Source: Chloropicon primus (taxonomy: Eukaryota; Chlorophyta; Chloropicophyceae; Chloropicales; Chloropicaceae). From it: 64,000 nt of DNA. A program made the position numbers and the translations under genes. The notes beneath the pieces were generated by a model. The model was not told where the DNA came from and did not search any database. It worked only from the letters and a program-made list of their open reading frames with translations. Each line of letters starts with the position of its first letter. The stretch's first letter is position 1. The stretch is from contig CP060762.1 of assembly GCA_023205875.1 (NCBI GenBank), positions 1-64,000 of the forward strand, written 5' to 3'. Shown piece after piece: positions 54,601 through 63,056 of the stretch.

Positions 54601-57125
54601 GAAGGCAGTCGAAGGCTGGGCTTGGCGGAGCGAAGAAAGCAGCGCCGCTGTACTCCATGGATCAGGAGACCCCCGAGAAGCCGGCGGTGAAGCCGAAGCA
54701 GCCACTCTCCCCCAGCATGAAGGACTCCATGGAAGATGGCCCGAAGTATAACATCATTCCGCTCTCCTTCAACCCCAAATCGGCGGGCGTGTACCCCGCG
54801 AGGCTGATCGTGTCCTCCTACGACGTGAGGGTGTACGACATCGAGTTCCAAGTCACCGCGGAGATCAAGAGCGCGGAGATCATGTTTGACTCCCAGGCCA
54901 GGAAGGCGGTCACCCAAGGCATTCCCATCGTGAACAGCGGGGAGAAGCCCATGGCCGTGAAAGGAATTGTGACGGGCGACTCCTTCAGCGGCCCCATGGA
55001 GATCATCGTGCCGTCCAACCAGACCGGCAACTACCCGTTGACGTTCAACCCGGCTTGGCTCGGCCGTTACGAGGGCAGCATCGAGTTGACGATCCCGTCC
55101 ACGGAGGAGAAGTCCGTGTACAAGCTGGTGGGCAACGCCGACGAGCCCTTGGCCGAGAAGCACCTCGTGATCGAGGCCCAAGTCCGCAAGAAGGAGGAGA
55201 CGATCATAACGGTGCCGAACGTCTATGGAACCAAGCAGGAGGCCCAGTACACCGTGTACTCCGACCTTCAGGAGATTTGCGGGGAGCCTTCGCTGACCTT
55301 GAGGTCGGGCAACAAGGGGGAGTACAAGATCACGACTTGCAGCTCGAAGTCTGGAACCTTGAACGGGAGCATCACCTTCACGACCAGCAAGGGCTTCTAC
55401 GTGTGGTACACGATTGAGCTTCGGGTCAAGAGCCCGGAGGAGGCTGGAAGGCTGCAGGTGTCCACCCAGGCCAGGAGCGCGGTGAGGATACAGCTCTCCC
55501 TGGCCAACCCGATCGAGGAGGACCTCATCTTCAGCGTCCACCACAGCGGGCAAGGCCTTCATGGGCCGGAGGAGCTCATCCTCCCCGGCGGGGGCAAAGC
55601 CAAGTACGAGATGGCGTACCACCCTCTCGTCGTGGGCAACTACGAGGGCAGTGTGACCTTCGTCAACGACCTCGTGGGGGAGTTGTGGTACAAGCTCCTC
55701 CTCTCCTCGCTTGCCCCTGAGCCCAAGGCCATGCCGGAGTTCCAATGCGAGTTGGGCCAGCACCAGTCCAAGGAGCTGACCATCACCAACCCGTCGAGCG
55801 ACTACCTTGTGTTCCAGCTGTTCTCGGACAACCCTCGGAACTTCACTTTCTCGCCCAAGACCGTGAGCCTGGAGCCGGACTCGGAGGCCAGAGTTGTGGT
55901 GAACTACGTGCCCTCCAGCCTGTCCCACGCGGAGTCCGGCAAGATCACGGCCAAGTGCGTGACCATGGACCTCGCTCCGATCGAGTACACGTGCACCGGG
56001 AGGGGCCTGGCCCCCCACGCGGAGACCGTGGTGACTGTGGCCTCGGGGATAGGGCAGAGCAGCAGCGGGATGGTCATGTGGCAGAACCCGTTCCCCTTCC
56101 AGGTGACCATTGACATCCTTTCGGACATCGGGATGATGAGCACGGACGACGACGGCGGCCACCACCAGGGGCCCTTCAGCCTGCTGATCAAGAAGATGAA
56201 GGGGATCACCGTGAACCCGTCGGGAGCGCTCCAGGTCCCGTTCAGCTTCGCCCCAAACGCCCTCAAGGCCTACAACGGGGACATCGGCGTGCTGTACTAC
56301 AACAGGGAGGAGGACGTCAAGGTGGTCTGGAAGTACCGGATCGAGGGAATCGCGGAGAGCTTCTTGGCCAACATGTCCACCAAGCTGACCTGCAAGGCGA
56401 GGAAGATGCTGACTGAGGTCATCCACGTCGACGTCAGCGGGAAGGACACGGAGTTCAAGGTGGATGACTACTACGGCAAGGACGAGGAGTTCGAGGTGGA
56501 GATCGTCCCCTCGGCGAGGGTGGACCTCGAAGCCATCGCGAAGTTCCTGCGGGTCAGGACGGTGACCGGGATCATCAGCGACGCGAGCTGCGCGCTCGAG
56601 GTCACGTACGCCCCCCAGAGGACCATGTCCATGTCCGTGGACATCGTGATCGTGAAGAAGAACGGGGGGAGGTGGAGGTTCGAGCTCCTGCTGGAGGCGA
56701 CGAGCCCCGAGATCGACGGGAAGATCTTCCTGGAGGCCAACGTCGGGGACGTGGCCCACCGGAGCCTCACCCTGCCGGCCTCCATGTCGGGCTCCCCGTT
56801 CTCGGTCTACTTTTACGAGCCCCCCACCGTGTTCGACGTGAAGACCACCGGGTCGCCCGCGAGCCCAGAGATCGGGATCTCCTTCACGCCCAAGGAGTTC
56901 GGAAGGGAGTACGTCGCCGTCCTCATCGTGGAGACGGAGGAGAGCCAGTGGATCCACGAGGTCCACGGCACTTACCCCCCCTACGTCCCACCGGACAAGT
57001 CCCAGATGAAGGGCAAGGTCGCCGAGGAGCTCAAGAAGGTCCTGTCCCCCGCAAGAAAGTCCTCGTCGTCGTCGCCCCGCAGGGAGAGGAAGGCCCTCAC
57101 CCCGCGAGGGGGCTCGAGGAAATAA
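48648..57125 (+). CDS. CFAP47: CFAP47-like cilia and flagella protein
   Basis: An intron-free frame of 2,825 residues, the longest in the window, starting MQVQVFPPEVTFRAVTPGIV. It consists of many immunoglobulin-like ASH/MSP-type beta domains, recognisable by the returning pattern of LxPGExxxLxVxFxP (for example LLQPGETMSLKVSFAP). A calponin-homology domain sits at about residues 1575-1690 (LLKWMTAHFFQALPGV, CITNFDHDLRNGLAFYSLL, MLLYVVYLYQTLPQF). This order and length match CFAP47, a ciliary axoneme protein linked to the central apparatus in Chlamydomonas and needed for sperm flagella in mammals. HYDIN is a larger relative; the single mid-protein CH domain favours CFAP47. The C terminus is Ser/Lys/Arg-rich. 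Confidence 0.88.
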   Translation: MQVQVFPPEVTFRAVTPGIVHSTIIAIKNVDTRARIIKVSHPSSSVFKLNGYQTSLKLAPGLETALEVSFQADASDRDYEDELLVVTETETLSVPLKAFQPLPKLVVEDGPRVDLGVVVKGTPVSKELVVANVGESALTFNFRKDFNDQLDIEPKEGVLGTGSKMTLSVKYAAEQLGMFAAPLEIEYKRNGGSQDEEGEEEKSEAKGEDKDLSFTTKFQITASVVNHQIELLTTKRKPLPSPLDLGTKYYGEVVVMKCLLVNNGPNSVKFGSHVGTSTEVNTYINDQEQANDIMALGAKLKPQSIFALEPKRGTIPAYSKIDVKLTFHPQKSYDIKGFTATQTAVGNSLETFDFLSVIQFERLPSHTVSLPLLGKATTLAVDLLPSMLHFNPIAVHEHQDAMVQIKNSNELLPLDFKVRNTPNFKASPLRGLLQPGETMSLKVSFAPRTLGNHRERISIESVNHKGLVLSTQHLTLVGRANGIINKQPMVGGPDALPDDFRKKEQFVEQDGERNVVGTQELMTKSKKKDLGSKTPPANNLDVTVKREKYQYYKMFLKSERQKRTMKTKYNQGKRDDPVNMGIKQASGLKEPIIPLPVADEPLWLDERYTGTNATYVRPKNRKPLPEEQARALSMLLKDKPEKQTQLKECSRALPLSDFGKLAVGPRRLDFGTITAMSKEERYLIVTNDLNAHVQVTLLTHDIPNLSESQRQNQIIPPRTTAAFPITLHCTAAQSFKRSVSYLINNIHLFEFDVVAEVVPVSLNVSKDNLLFEMNQEHFGEKMEEVFTLSNPNNHFAEFSWECNNKNFSVTPMEGSIEKNSSTKVSVLWHPIMQSPKSNSLGIHQGELVLSVVGGTTLRKKVILEGRFPDSRIIIKDKMVDFGMVPIGVPQLRHLLLKNQGTSEGFFKIDWQSKLGETLEKDLKMQVIPERGHIPAGGSVDVEIWTSPQKPMKFQVGIPIVTSGSRPLTIPVTGESMIPELVLAQDEFDFKSIYIGGAGRLPMTICNQSIISASLIVDLVEYPEFSLEIDREDWSTDDYDECPLIVDEKQKSNPPGDKARGSRYKLTVKENHKLTFNFCFRPKNVNKHAFELPMEIAGMAVIPDHIKRVVVAEGLKPRLVLSEDVVDFKTRIVIRNNAIKIPYSLEFKLKNNDKNDVICKLGTPVGNISATSSPVFQFTPMESEIKSGEELLVRASFLPRENKQYRAILPIYLDGNEEKSYVDVEVFGEGKFPGLVFDRHEVVLPPVPIGFKSHATFNILNDGYDNLELRYHLPTDTERLPIKIDFPEGKMIGIAKGSLPVEVSLDSDVSMFMAFTGNIEFLDEDGQRYVIAISGTVDNSIITTYDFLKANESERALALTDNKGNSVEAEGVERCKYLVNLVENEYALPEQILMGSKITKPSAHISRFLGSITLKGVFGVDIVNDLISSKGRGIIDLIETLSGKQVPGKISKPSSNRKEQAQQYLSQYEKILTFLRSYGAALNFVKPEFLLDVEDYKRIISAREVSGKISKNIMKEWENIEKRFDAVSSYCWTALTFQVVKIFVVSRVSLKSLRSLPIASAIEMGKSYFTKSNVYSVSETILLKWMTAHFFQALPGVATCITNFDHDLRNGLAFYSLLVGYWPSLGGYSKSLKKNPRGDNQVRENAELVIRMLQSLQLPYVLQPEDILNPDPRDMLLYVVYLYQTLPQFIPVSTLEFSMLLGEEKIKSIELKNPSKKTIAYMARLEGDASFQITHSNIRLEPGETIQIPVKVTQSIAKPVFSNLILASRRDGNAYASTLVFTLKTSVRTRSPLKVIETKTLLYKNVIHDFEVENLFKSTCEFRITVLNQSTPRQQKFPEAFGCDKSSVSLRSGESARLSLHFLPFVLENHSCLVCFESEEYGEFVYEVRGEVGLPDPLNTVKLQAMSNESVVQDVAVTFNNPLMDNARRTYLEKHPLARQKEVAERIRKNFYLGDEMQKNVLKYHVQNSSHLISCPKTILLKQGVGRQSKAGLGGAKKAAPLYSMDQETPEKPAVKPKQPLSPSMKDSMEDGPKYNIIPLSFNPKSAGVYPARLIVSSYDVRVYDIEFQVTAEIKSAEIMFDSQARKAVTQGIPIVNSGEKPMAVKGIVTGDSFSGPMEIIVPSNQTGNYPLTFNPAWLGRYEGSIELTIPSTEEKSVYKLVGNADEPLAEKHLVIEAQVRKKEETIITVPNVYGTKQEAQYTVYSDLQEICGEPSLTLRSGNKGEYKITTCSSKSGTLNGSITFTTSKGFYVWYTIELRVKSPEEAGRLQVSTQARSAVRIQLSLANPIEEDLIFSVHHSGQGLHGPEELILPGGGKAKYEMAYHPLVVGNYEGSVTFVNDLVGELWYKLLLSSLAPEPKAMPEFQCELGQHQSKELTITNPSSDYLVFQLFSDNPRNFTFSPKTVSLEPDSEARVVVNYVPSSLSHAESGKITAKCVTMDLAPIEYTCTGRGLAPHAETVVTVASGIGQSSSGMVMWQNPFPFQVTIDILSDIGMMSTDDDGGHHQGPFSLLIKKMKGITVNPSGALQVPFSFAPNALKAYNGDIGVLYYNREEDVKVVWKYRIEGIAESFLANMSTKLTCKARKMLTEVIHVDVSGKDTEFKVDDYYGKDEEFEVEIVPSARVDLEAIAKFLRVRTVTGIISDASCALEVTYAPQRTMSMSVDIVIVKKNGGRWRFELLLEATSPEIDGKIFLEANVGDVAHRSLTLPASMSGSPFSVYFYEPPTVFDVKTTGSPASPEIGISFTPKEFGREYVAVLIVETEESQWIHEVHGTYPPYVPPDKSQMKGKVAEELKKVLSPARKSSSSSPRRERKALTPRGGSRK

Positions 57126-57486
57126 AGACAGAGGACGATGATGAGGGATGAAACCTGGGTGATTCATTCGTTCATGCTTTCTTTTTTTTTTCGGGGGGAG
57201 GGGAGGGGAGGGGAGGGGAGTTTCCTCTACCAAAAAAGGTAAACAAACAAACCACCCACCATGTAATACCATATAGAATATAATGCAGCAAACCAGCAAA
57301 CCCAAACCCAAGCCGCACCGAAACCGAAACCGAAACCGAAACCGATGGACCAAGCCGCGCTCCCCTCCGCCCCCGCCCCAAGATCGATCAGTTCGGAGCA
57401 TTCGAGGAGGAAAACCAAGAATGCGAATGCACCTCGTCTCGTCGGAGGAGAGGACGAGGAGGAGGAGAGCGTTACGTTACGTTACG
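57126..57486. promoter_or_regulatory. Intergenic region with G-tract cluster upstream of ORP
   Basis: Contains a T9-10 run, five or more G4 tracts separated by single A (57192-57219, a canonical G-quadruplex pattern on the plus strand), AAACCG hexamers at about 57315-57343 and CGTTA pentamers at 57474-57488 that run into the ORP start. An open frame from 57283 extends the ORP frame upstream but is made of these repeats. Confidence 0.55.
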
Positions 57487-59186
57487 ATGGCGACGCCTAG
57501 GACGGACAAGGATTACTGGCTCATTCTGAGTGCGGAGGCCCGCGGAGGCGAGGAGGACACCATCGATGTGAGCGAGAGTTTCAAGGATGTCGAGGCGGAG
57601 GACGGGGAGACGGGGCTCGAGGACGGGGAGTCAAACCACATGGGCTGGCTTCCGCTCCTCTCGCGGATTGTGCGCGGGTCGGATGTCACGCGGCTGATGG
57701 TTCCCATCTCTTGCTCCGCCCCTGTCTCGAGTCTGGAGGTCTCGCACTCGTTCATGCGGTCCGGGGGGGCCCTGTGCCGCCTGAGGGACCGCTTCGGCGA
57801 CCCCGGGGCGAACGCCTTGGACCGGATGGAGAGCGTCCTGTGCTGGTTCCTCTCCACCCTGGAAAGGGTCGAGGGCCGGGACGCGGTCGGGAAGAGGCCC
57901 CACATGCCCATCATCGGGGAGCGGAACGTGGAGTTCTTCGACACGAGGGCGGGGGGCATCGCTTACGCCGTGTCCGAGCAGCTGAGTTACGACCCGAGGG
58001 CCGTGGCCTGCTTCGTGGAGGCGCCCGACATGGGGATCCAGTACAGCAGCGTGAGCAGGCCGCTGGTGACGCTCGGGGGGAACTCCGTCCGGATGGGGTT
58101 CCACGGGACGAGCCACCTCTCCGTGAGCTTCGGCCAAGGCAGGAGGGAGAGGTACCTGATCGAGTCCAAGCCCCACCTCGTGATCCGGAACGTCTCGCTC
58201 GGCCGGTGCTTCGCGGAGCACGCCGGGAGCCTGGTACTGAGGTGCCGGGAGACCGGGTTGGTGGCGCACGCGGACTTCCGCCCCGCGGGGTTCATGGGGG
58301 TCGCCGGGGCGCCCCCCCACCAGGTAAGCGGCGGCATCTTCAAGGAGGCCACCATGGACTGCGTCAAGAGGCTTGGTGGGAACTGGACGGACAAGGTGTA
58401 CTGCTGGAGCGCGGTCCTGGAGGCGGTGAGGGGGCAGCAGAGGAAACGGGTGTCCGAGGAGGACTTGGCGGTCCTCTTCGACTACGAGGAGTACCACAGG
58501 GAGTGCGAGATCGACAAGATCCCCTGCTCTGAGAGGTGAGTCACGACAACAACACGGGAGCGTTACGTTTTTTCTGACAACCGACGACAACCGTCGTTCA
58601 TCCGTGTCGCAAAATGAATCCTGTGCAAAGGGTGAGAGTGAGGCTGGACGTGGACGGGCTGCTCTCTCGCAACGTGTGGTCCAAAGTCAACCAGTGCTTG
58701 AAGGACGGGGACCTCGAGGCCGCTGCGCAGCTCAAGACGAAGCTCACGCACACCCAGAAAAAGTACCACAGGATGAGGCGGGCCACCCTCGAGCCGCACT
58801 CTCCCGCTTTCTTCCGCAGAAGTAAGGAGAGGTTCCCGTGTACCGTGAGCATCGACAGCATCGACAAGGGCGATCCTGAGGTACGAGAGAAACGAATCGC
58901 TTGGACCCCTTTCCCCTTTCCTCGCACACCCATCTTCTCCTCGTGCTGACACCCCTTCCAGTACTCTATTGAGCAGGTCGCGGACGGCAGCGGGGACATC
59001 GGGTTCTGGTCTCCGGCCCTGGAGGCCATCCGGTGTTTCGTCCAGCCCTTCCCCCAGCTGGCACGGCAGCCCAAGCAGGAGCCAAGGGAGGACCTTGACA
59101 TCGAGCTGGAGGCGCCCTCGCCCGTCCTGTACTCGCCGCTCCCGGTCGAGCACGGCGGGGATACATGGACCATCTCCCTGCACTAG
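57487..59186 (+). CDS. ORP: Oxysterol-binding protein-related protein (ORP)
   Basis: Three exons: 57487-58535, about 58637 (or 58643)-58880, and 58962-59186. Intron 1 has a GTGAGT donor and an uncertain acceptor; intron 2 is 81 bp (GTACGA...TTCCAG). About 505 residues. ORD landmarks: RPHMPIIGERNVEFFD (normally KPFNPILGETYE), EQLSYDPRAVACFVE (normally EQVSHHPP), KPHLVIRNVSLGRCF, and DKVYCW. Exons 2-3 supply the usual C-terminal part: LKDGDLEAAAQLKTKLTHTQKK, then IGFWSPALEAIRCF. ORPs exchange sterol or phosphatidylserine for PI4P at contact sites. The His-His pair that holds PI4P phosphate is replaced by Tyr-Asp, so PI4P handling may differ. No PH domain is seen. Confidence 0.82.
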
Positions 59187-59387
59187 CGAGTTCTCAACAG
59201 CACCAGAAGGACCAACGAAATGAAACACAATGGACGCTTCGTTCCCATCCTCAGCACCTGATATAATATCATCATTATCATCATCAGCCTTAGCCTGGCC
59301 ACCTTTGGCTTCCATCGCCTCTATCCATCCTGGCCTTTTTTCATTTTTTTGCTCGAGAGGGAGAGAGGGAGAGAGTGTGGGGCGACG

Positions 59388-60389
59388 ATGAGCGGGGACT
59401 TGGAGATGGGTTCTGGTTCAGGGGGAGTGGGAGCGCGAGCCGGGGCAGCGGTGGTGTCTCTGCGAAAGGCCGCGTTCCAGAACGTCCTCAAGTCCCAACC
59501 CCTGACGCGGTCGCTCGCTGGACTCGTCCTCATTGGGTTCGTCCTGCAGCTCCTCGTGGGGGATGCATTCCGGAACCTCTTTGCTCTCGTGCCTGCCAAG
59601 GTGATACCCAAGCTGTGGATGCTCATCACAGCGGGACTCGTGGAGGTCAACCCCCTTCAGCTCTTGGTCAACGTCGGGTGCCTCTTCTTCGTCGGGAACT
59701 TGCTCGAACCCCTTTGGGGTTGGAAGGAACTCGCGAAGTTCCTCGTGTTCGTCAATGCCTTGGGGTTCTCCCTGGTCATGGCGACCTACATACTGATATA
59801 TATCTTCGCGAGGACGGTGACTGTGCCGAGCTCGCCGATGATCTTCGCCCAGTTCGGTGGGTTCACGACGAGCGTCGGGGGCCTCTTCGTGGGACTCAAG
59901 CAGGCCCTGCCGGAGGAGGAGTTGAGTGCTGGCCCAGGGTACGCCAGCTTGAGGTTCAAGAACCTGCCGCTGGTGTACCTGGTCCTGTGCCTTGTTGTCA
60001 CCGGGGTGTTTGAGGACGGGAGCATATTCTTCATGGCGCTCTACGGCATCCTGACGGCATTCATTTACCTGAGGAAGTTCCACAAGAGGCCGGACTCGAC
60101 GACGTTGGGCGACCAGTCGGAGAGCATGAGACTCATCTCCTTGTTCCCCGAGGCCGTGCACCCAGCCCTGGAGGTGGTGTCCACGGAGATCACCAAGAAG
60201 ATCTTCTCGGGCAAGGGCGGCAGGGGGACGAGAGCCGGGTCCCTCGGGTCTGGGGACCTTCCGACGACGACTCCGGAGAATCCTGAAGCGGCCAGGAGAA
60301 GGGAGAGGGGAGCTGCGGCGCTGGAGAAGCGCCTCGAGAACATGGCGCAGAGCAGCACGAAGAAAGAGAAGGGGGGAGGAGACGAGTAA
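59388..60389 (+). CDS. TMEM115: TMEM115/DUF1751 rhomboid-like Golgi membrane protein
   Basis: A single exon of 333 residues from ATG 59388. Six or so hydrophobic spans in rhomboid order are followed by a ~110-residue cytosolic tail. Landmarks include LIGFVLQLLVGDAFRNLFALVPAKV, WMLITAGLVEVNPLQLLVNV, LLEPLWGWKELAKFLVFVN and the conserved FEDGSIFFMALYGILTAFIYLRF-like stretch. There is no rhomboid GxSG catalytic motif, so it is a pseudoprotease. In animals TMEM115 sits in Golgi membranes and helps Golgi-to-ER traffic. It is convergent with HAS1, with 128 bases between stops. Confidence 0.88.
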   Translation: MSGDLEMGSGSGGVGARAGAAVVSLRKAAFQNVLKSQPLTRSLAGLVLIGFVLQLLVGDAFRNLFALVPAKVIPKLWMLITAGLVEVNPLQLLVNVGCLFFVGNLLEPLWGWKELAKFLVFVNALGFSLVMATYILIYIFARTVTVPSSPMIFAQFGGFTTSVGGLFVGLKQALPEEELSAGPGYASLRFKNLPLVYLVLCLVVTGVFEDGSIFFMALYGILTAFIYLRKFHKRPDSTTLGDQSESMRLISLFPEAVHPALEVVSTEITKKIFSGKGGRGTRAGSLGSGDLPTTTPENPEAARRRERGAAALEKRLENMAQSSTKKEKGGGDE

Positions 60390-60455
60390 CCCTCACTAGT
60401 ATATATATATTTTCCCTGTGTCTGTGCCTGTGTGTGCGTGTGCATTGAACTTTGT

Positions 60456-60460
60456 TTACA
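60456..60460 (-). terminator. TGTAA poly(A)-signal-like element after HAS1
   Basis: TGTAA on the minus strand, 57 bases past the HAS1 stop. Confidence 0.45.
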
Positions 60461-60517
60461 GATGACATAATACTTTTCACAAGTAGGTAGTCAAGAAATA
60501 ATCACTTCGAGTATTGT

Positions 60518-62185
60518 TCAGTACCTACTGAACTGCCTCTTGTCGTTCGGGTTTCTCGGTCTCGTGTAATTGAGCTGGGAGGACACGTGCTTCATCTTCT
60601 TCCTGGCCTTTCCAGCCTTGCTCTCCACGTTGATGTTCACCTTGGGGGGTATGGAGAAACCAAAGGACTTGGCGGCGAGGGCCAGATCAAGCTGGTGCAC
60701 GTTGTAAACATCCTTCAGGTGGTGCGAGTTATAGGCCAGCAGGTAGGATCTGTAAGCATTCTTCGCGCTCTGCCTCAGGTAGTAGTTCTTCTCGATGAGC
60801 TTCTCGAGCTGGGACTGGACGTTGCTGATCTTGCTCTTGGGGTACTCGTACTCGTTGAGGGGCACCTTGGCGTTTCTGAGGTACCTCAAGAACCCGATCT
60901 CCTCGGGAAGGAGGAAGAGGAGCGCCTTTCCTTTCCCCTTGGTCCCTCTCGCGGTACGACCGACACGGTGAATGTACTCCTTTGGGTCATCAGGCGGGTC
61001 GAACTGGATGATCCAGTCCACCTGAGGGATGTCCAGCCCTCTCGCGGCCACGTCCGTGCACAGCAGGATGCCCTGCTTGGCGGAGCAAAACTCGAAGAAA
61101 GTGGCCGTCCTCTTGGTCTGCTTCTGGTTGCCGTGAATGTCCTTCACGGCAATGTCCACGTAGTTCAACAACTCGGCGTGGAACTTGACGGAGTTGCAGG
61201 AGGAAAAGAACACCATGATCTTCTTCTTCTTCATGTTCCTCTTGAGGAAGGAGAACAGGAGCAAGAAGCGCTGCTCGGACGGGGTCACGCAGTAGCCCTG
61301 CTGGATCCCGCTGGCCGTCGACTCCTTCCTGTCGTCGTCCACCCCAACGTAAATGGGGGACTTCTTGAAGGAGAGCTTGGCCAAGTCGCTGACCTTGTTT
61401 GTCTGCGTCGCGGAGAAGAGGCAGGTCTGCCTGTCCTTGGGCAAGAGCTTGATGATCTGCTTCATCTCTTCCTCGAAACCAATGTCAAGAATCCTGTCGG
61501 CCTCGTCAATGACGAGGGCCTGGAGGTTCTTGAAGTTGAAGCTCGGGGTGTTCTGCAGGTGGTCCAGCAGCCTTCCGGGCGTGCACACGAGCAAATTCAC
61601 TCCCCTCGCCAGCTTCTCGGCCTCCGTCTTCCTGTTGGACCCGCCCATCACCAGACCGAAGGTCTGCGAGTGGTGGCCCGACATGAGTTCGTCGCACACG
61701 CCATACGTCTGGAGGGCGAGCTCCCTGGTCGGGGAGATGATGATCACCCCGGCGCCGTTCCGCGGCAGGAACCTCGCGTGGTGCAGGAGCTCGGCGCAGG
61801 GGACGAGGAACGCCAGCGTCTTTCCAGAACCCGTCCTCGCCGCAGCCAGGACGTCCTTCCCCTTGAGAAGCAAGGGGATGGTCCTCGCCTGGACCTCCGT
61901 CATCGTCTCAAACCCCATGGCCTTGATGGATTCCCTCGTCTGCTTCGACAGCGTCTCGATGGAGTCGAACCGAGCGCTCGAGAGGATCCCTCCGTGGGAC
62001 GAAGACTCTCCACCGGCTGGTGCCTCGCCCCCGCCATCCTCCTCCTCCTGAGGCTGCACCCCAGGGACCTCGTTTCCCTGTTCGTCGTCGTGTTCGTGTT
62101 CTTCTTCGTCCCTCTCCTTCCTCTTCCTCTCCTTCTCCTTCTTCTTCTTCTTCCTACTCAGGATCTTCTGCGCGTCTGTCTTCAT
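60518..62185 (-). CDS. HAS1: DEAD-box RNA helicase HAS1/DDX18
   Basis: A single exon of 555 residues starting [21 protein letters not shown] Lys/Glu-rich N-terminal tail of ~70 residues precedes the Q-motif ([18 protein letters not shown]). All helicase motifs are present in order: [28 protein letters not shown] in [17 protein letters not shown] and HRVGRTARG. The tail [21 protein letters not shown] and [16 protein letters not shown] are specific to Has1. Has1 works in the nucleolus in both 40S and 60S assembly and releases U14 snoRNA. A longer upstream frame is open but is made of repeat DNA. Confidence 0.96.
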   Translation of the reverse strand: MKTDAQKILSRKKKKKEKERKRKERDEEEHEHDDEQGNEVPGVQPQEEEDGGGEAPAGGESSSHGGILSSARFDSIETLSKQTRESIKAMGFETMTEVQARTIPLLLKGKDVLAAARTGSGKTLAFLVPCAELLHHARFLPRNGAGVIIISPTRELALQTYGVCDELMSGHHSQTFGLVMGGSNRKTEAEKLARGVNLLVCTPGRLLDHLQNTPSFNFKNLQALVIDEADRILDIGFEEEMKQIIKLLPKDRQTCLFSATQTNKVSDLAKLSFKKSPIYVGVDDDRKESTASGIQQGYCVTPSEQRFLLLFSFLKRNMKKKKIMVFFSSCNSVKFHAELLNYVDIAVKDIHGNQKQTKRTATFFEFCSAKQGILLCTDVAARGLDIPQVDWIIQFDPPDDPKEYIHRVGRTARGTKGKGKALLFLLPEEIGFLRYLRNAKVPLNEYEYPKSKISNVQSQLEKLIEKNYYLRQSAKNAYRSYLLAYNSHHLKDVYNVHQLDLALAAKSFGFSIPPKVNINVESKAGKARKKMKHVSSQLNYTRPRNPNDKRQFSRY

Positions 62186-62641
62186 CCTGCCCTCTCCCTC
62201 CTCCTCTCCTCTCTCTCTCTCCTCTCCTCTCCTCGTCCTCCGCCGCCTCCTCGCCGTCTCCCGCCCAAACACACACACACGATCACGATCACCGCGACCA
62301 CGACGACGAGGACGACGACGACCGCGACCACGACGACGACGACGACGACGACGAGGAGGAGGAGGAGGGTGAGTGAAGGAGGAGGGGACAGGCGGAAGCG
62401 GCGCCGCGTTCTCTTTCGAACGAACCCGAACAACACCAACAACGTGACGTGACGTGACGTGACGTGACGAACAGAAGAGGAAGAGGAAGAGGAAGAGGAA
62501 GAGGATGAGAGGGTGAAGAGGTTTTGTGAGGAGGGACTGTGAGTCTGACGGGAGGTTTCGTTCGTTCTCTTGGTTGGAAGATAGGCAGGAAAACTCTTGA
62601 CGAGGACGAAAACAGCGGAGAGGGGACACTAGCAACACTGC
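62186..62641. promoter_or_regulatory. Divergent promoter region, HAS1 / small membrane protein
   Basis: 456 bases of mostly simple repeats: ACG/GAC triplets at 62290-62352, five CGTGA pentamers (62443-62467, CGTCA on the HAS1 coding strand) and AGAGGA hexamers at 62473-62505. No gene seen. Confidence 0.5.
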
Positions 62642-62981
62642 ATGGTGGAGGTCCCGCACTTCGGGCGATACCTGGTAGGCGTTCTGGTGATGGTAACGGG
62701 AGTCGTAAGTGAAAAATACGAACGAAGGGGGTTGGCAGACTCCGCAAGGGCGGGAGGTCGTGCCAGGGGGTCTCGTCCACCATCACCCTGTGCGTGCGTG
62801 CGTGCGTGCGTGTGTGTGTGTGTGGAGGGAGGGAGGAAGGGGGCCGTGTCTGACCTCGTGGCTCGTGTCTGACCTCGTGTTGGTGCGCTTTCTTTCCCAT
62901 TTCCTTCTCCAGTTGGTGCCATTGATTCTGGGTATGCTAAAGTTTAGAAGAACGCCTGTGAGACAGATCGCGAGAGCATAG
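62642..62981 (+). CDS. Very small single-span membrane protein (43 residues), spliced
   Basis: Two exons, 62642-62704 and 62913-62981, joined across a 208-bp phase-0 intron with textbook signals (GTAAGT donor, CCTTCTCCAG acceptor). Exon 1 starts [17 protein letters not shown]; exon 2 reads [18 protein letters not shown] and stops soon after. The product has one ~22-residue hydrophobic span and a basic C-terminal tail. This matches the design of small subunits of ER, mitochondrial or plastid membrane complexes. Neither exon alone looks like a gene. No family is recognised. A (GT/GC)n run lies inside the intron near 62792-62824. Confidence 0.5.
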
Positions 62982-63056
62982 AGAGGCACAAGCCTGTTGT
63001 AGTTGCAGAGCACGAAGAAGGAGAACGGAGCGGAGAGCGCGAGGGAGAACGACGAT

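Noticed and set aside
52644-57401. A 1,585-codon open frame on the minus strand, antisense to the CFAP47-like gene
   Set aside because: Its product is His/Leu/Arg/Gly-rich without any domain. Long antisense frames are expected in GC-rich genes with G/C third positions, while the sense strand has clear ASH and CH domains.
58614-58949. ATG at 58614 as the start of a separate gene
   Set aside because: The frame encodes the standard C-terminal part of OSBP-related proteins and continues through a good intron to 59186, so it is exon 2 of the ORP gene.
60587-62452. A 621-codon plus-strand frame over HAS1
   Set aside because: Val/Leu/Glu-rich shadow of a helicase whose motifs are complete on the minus strand.
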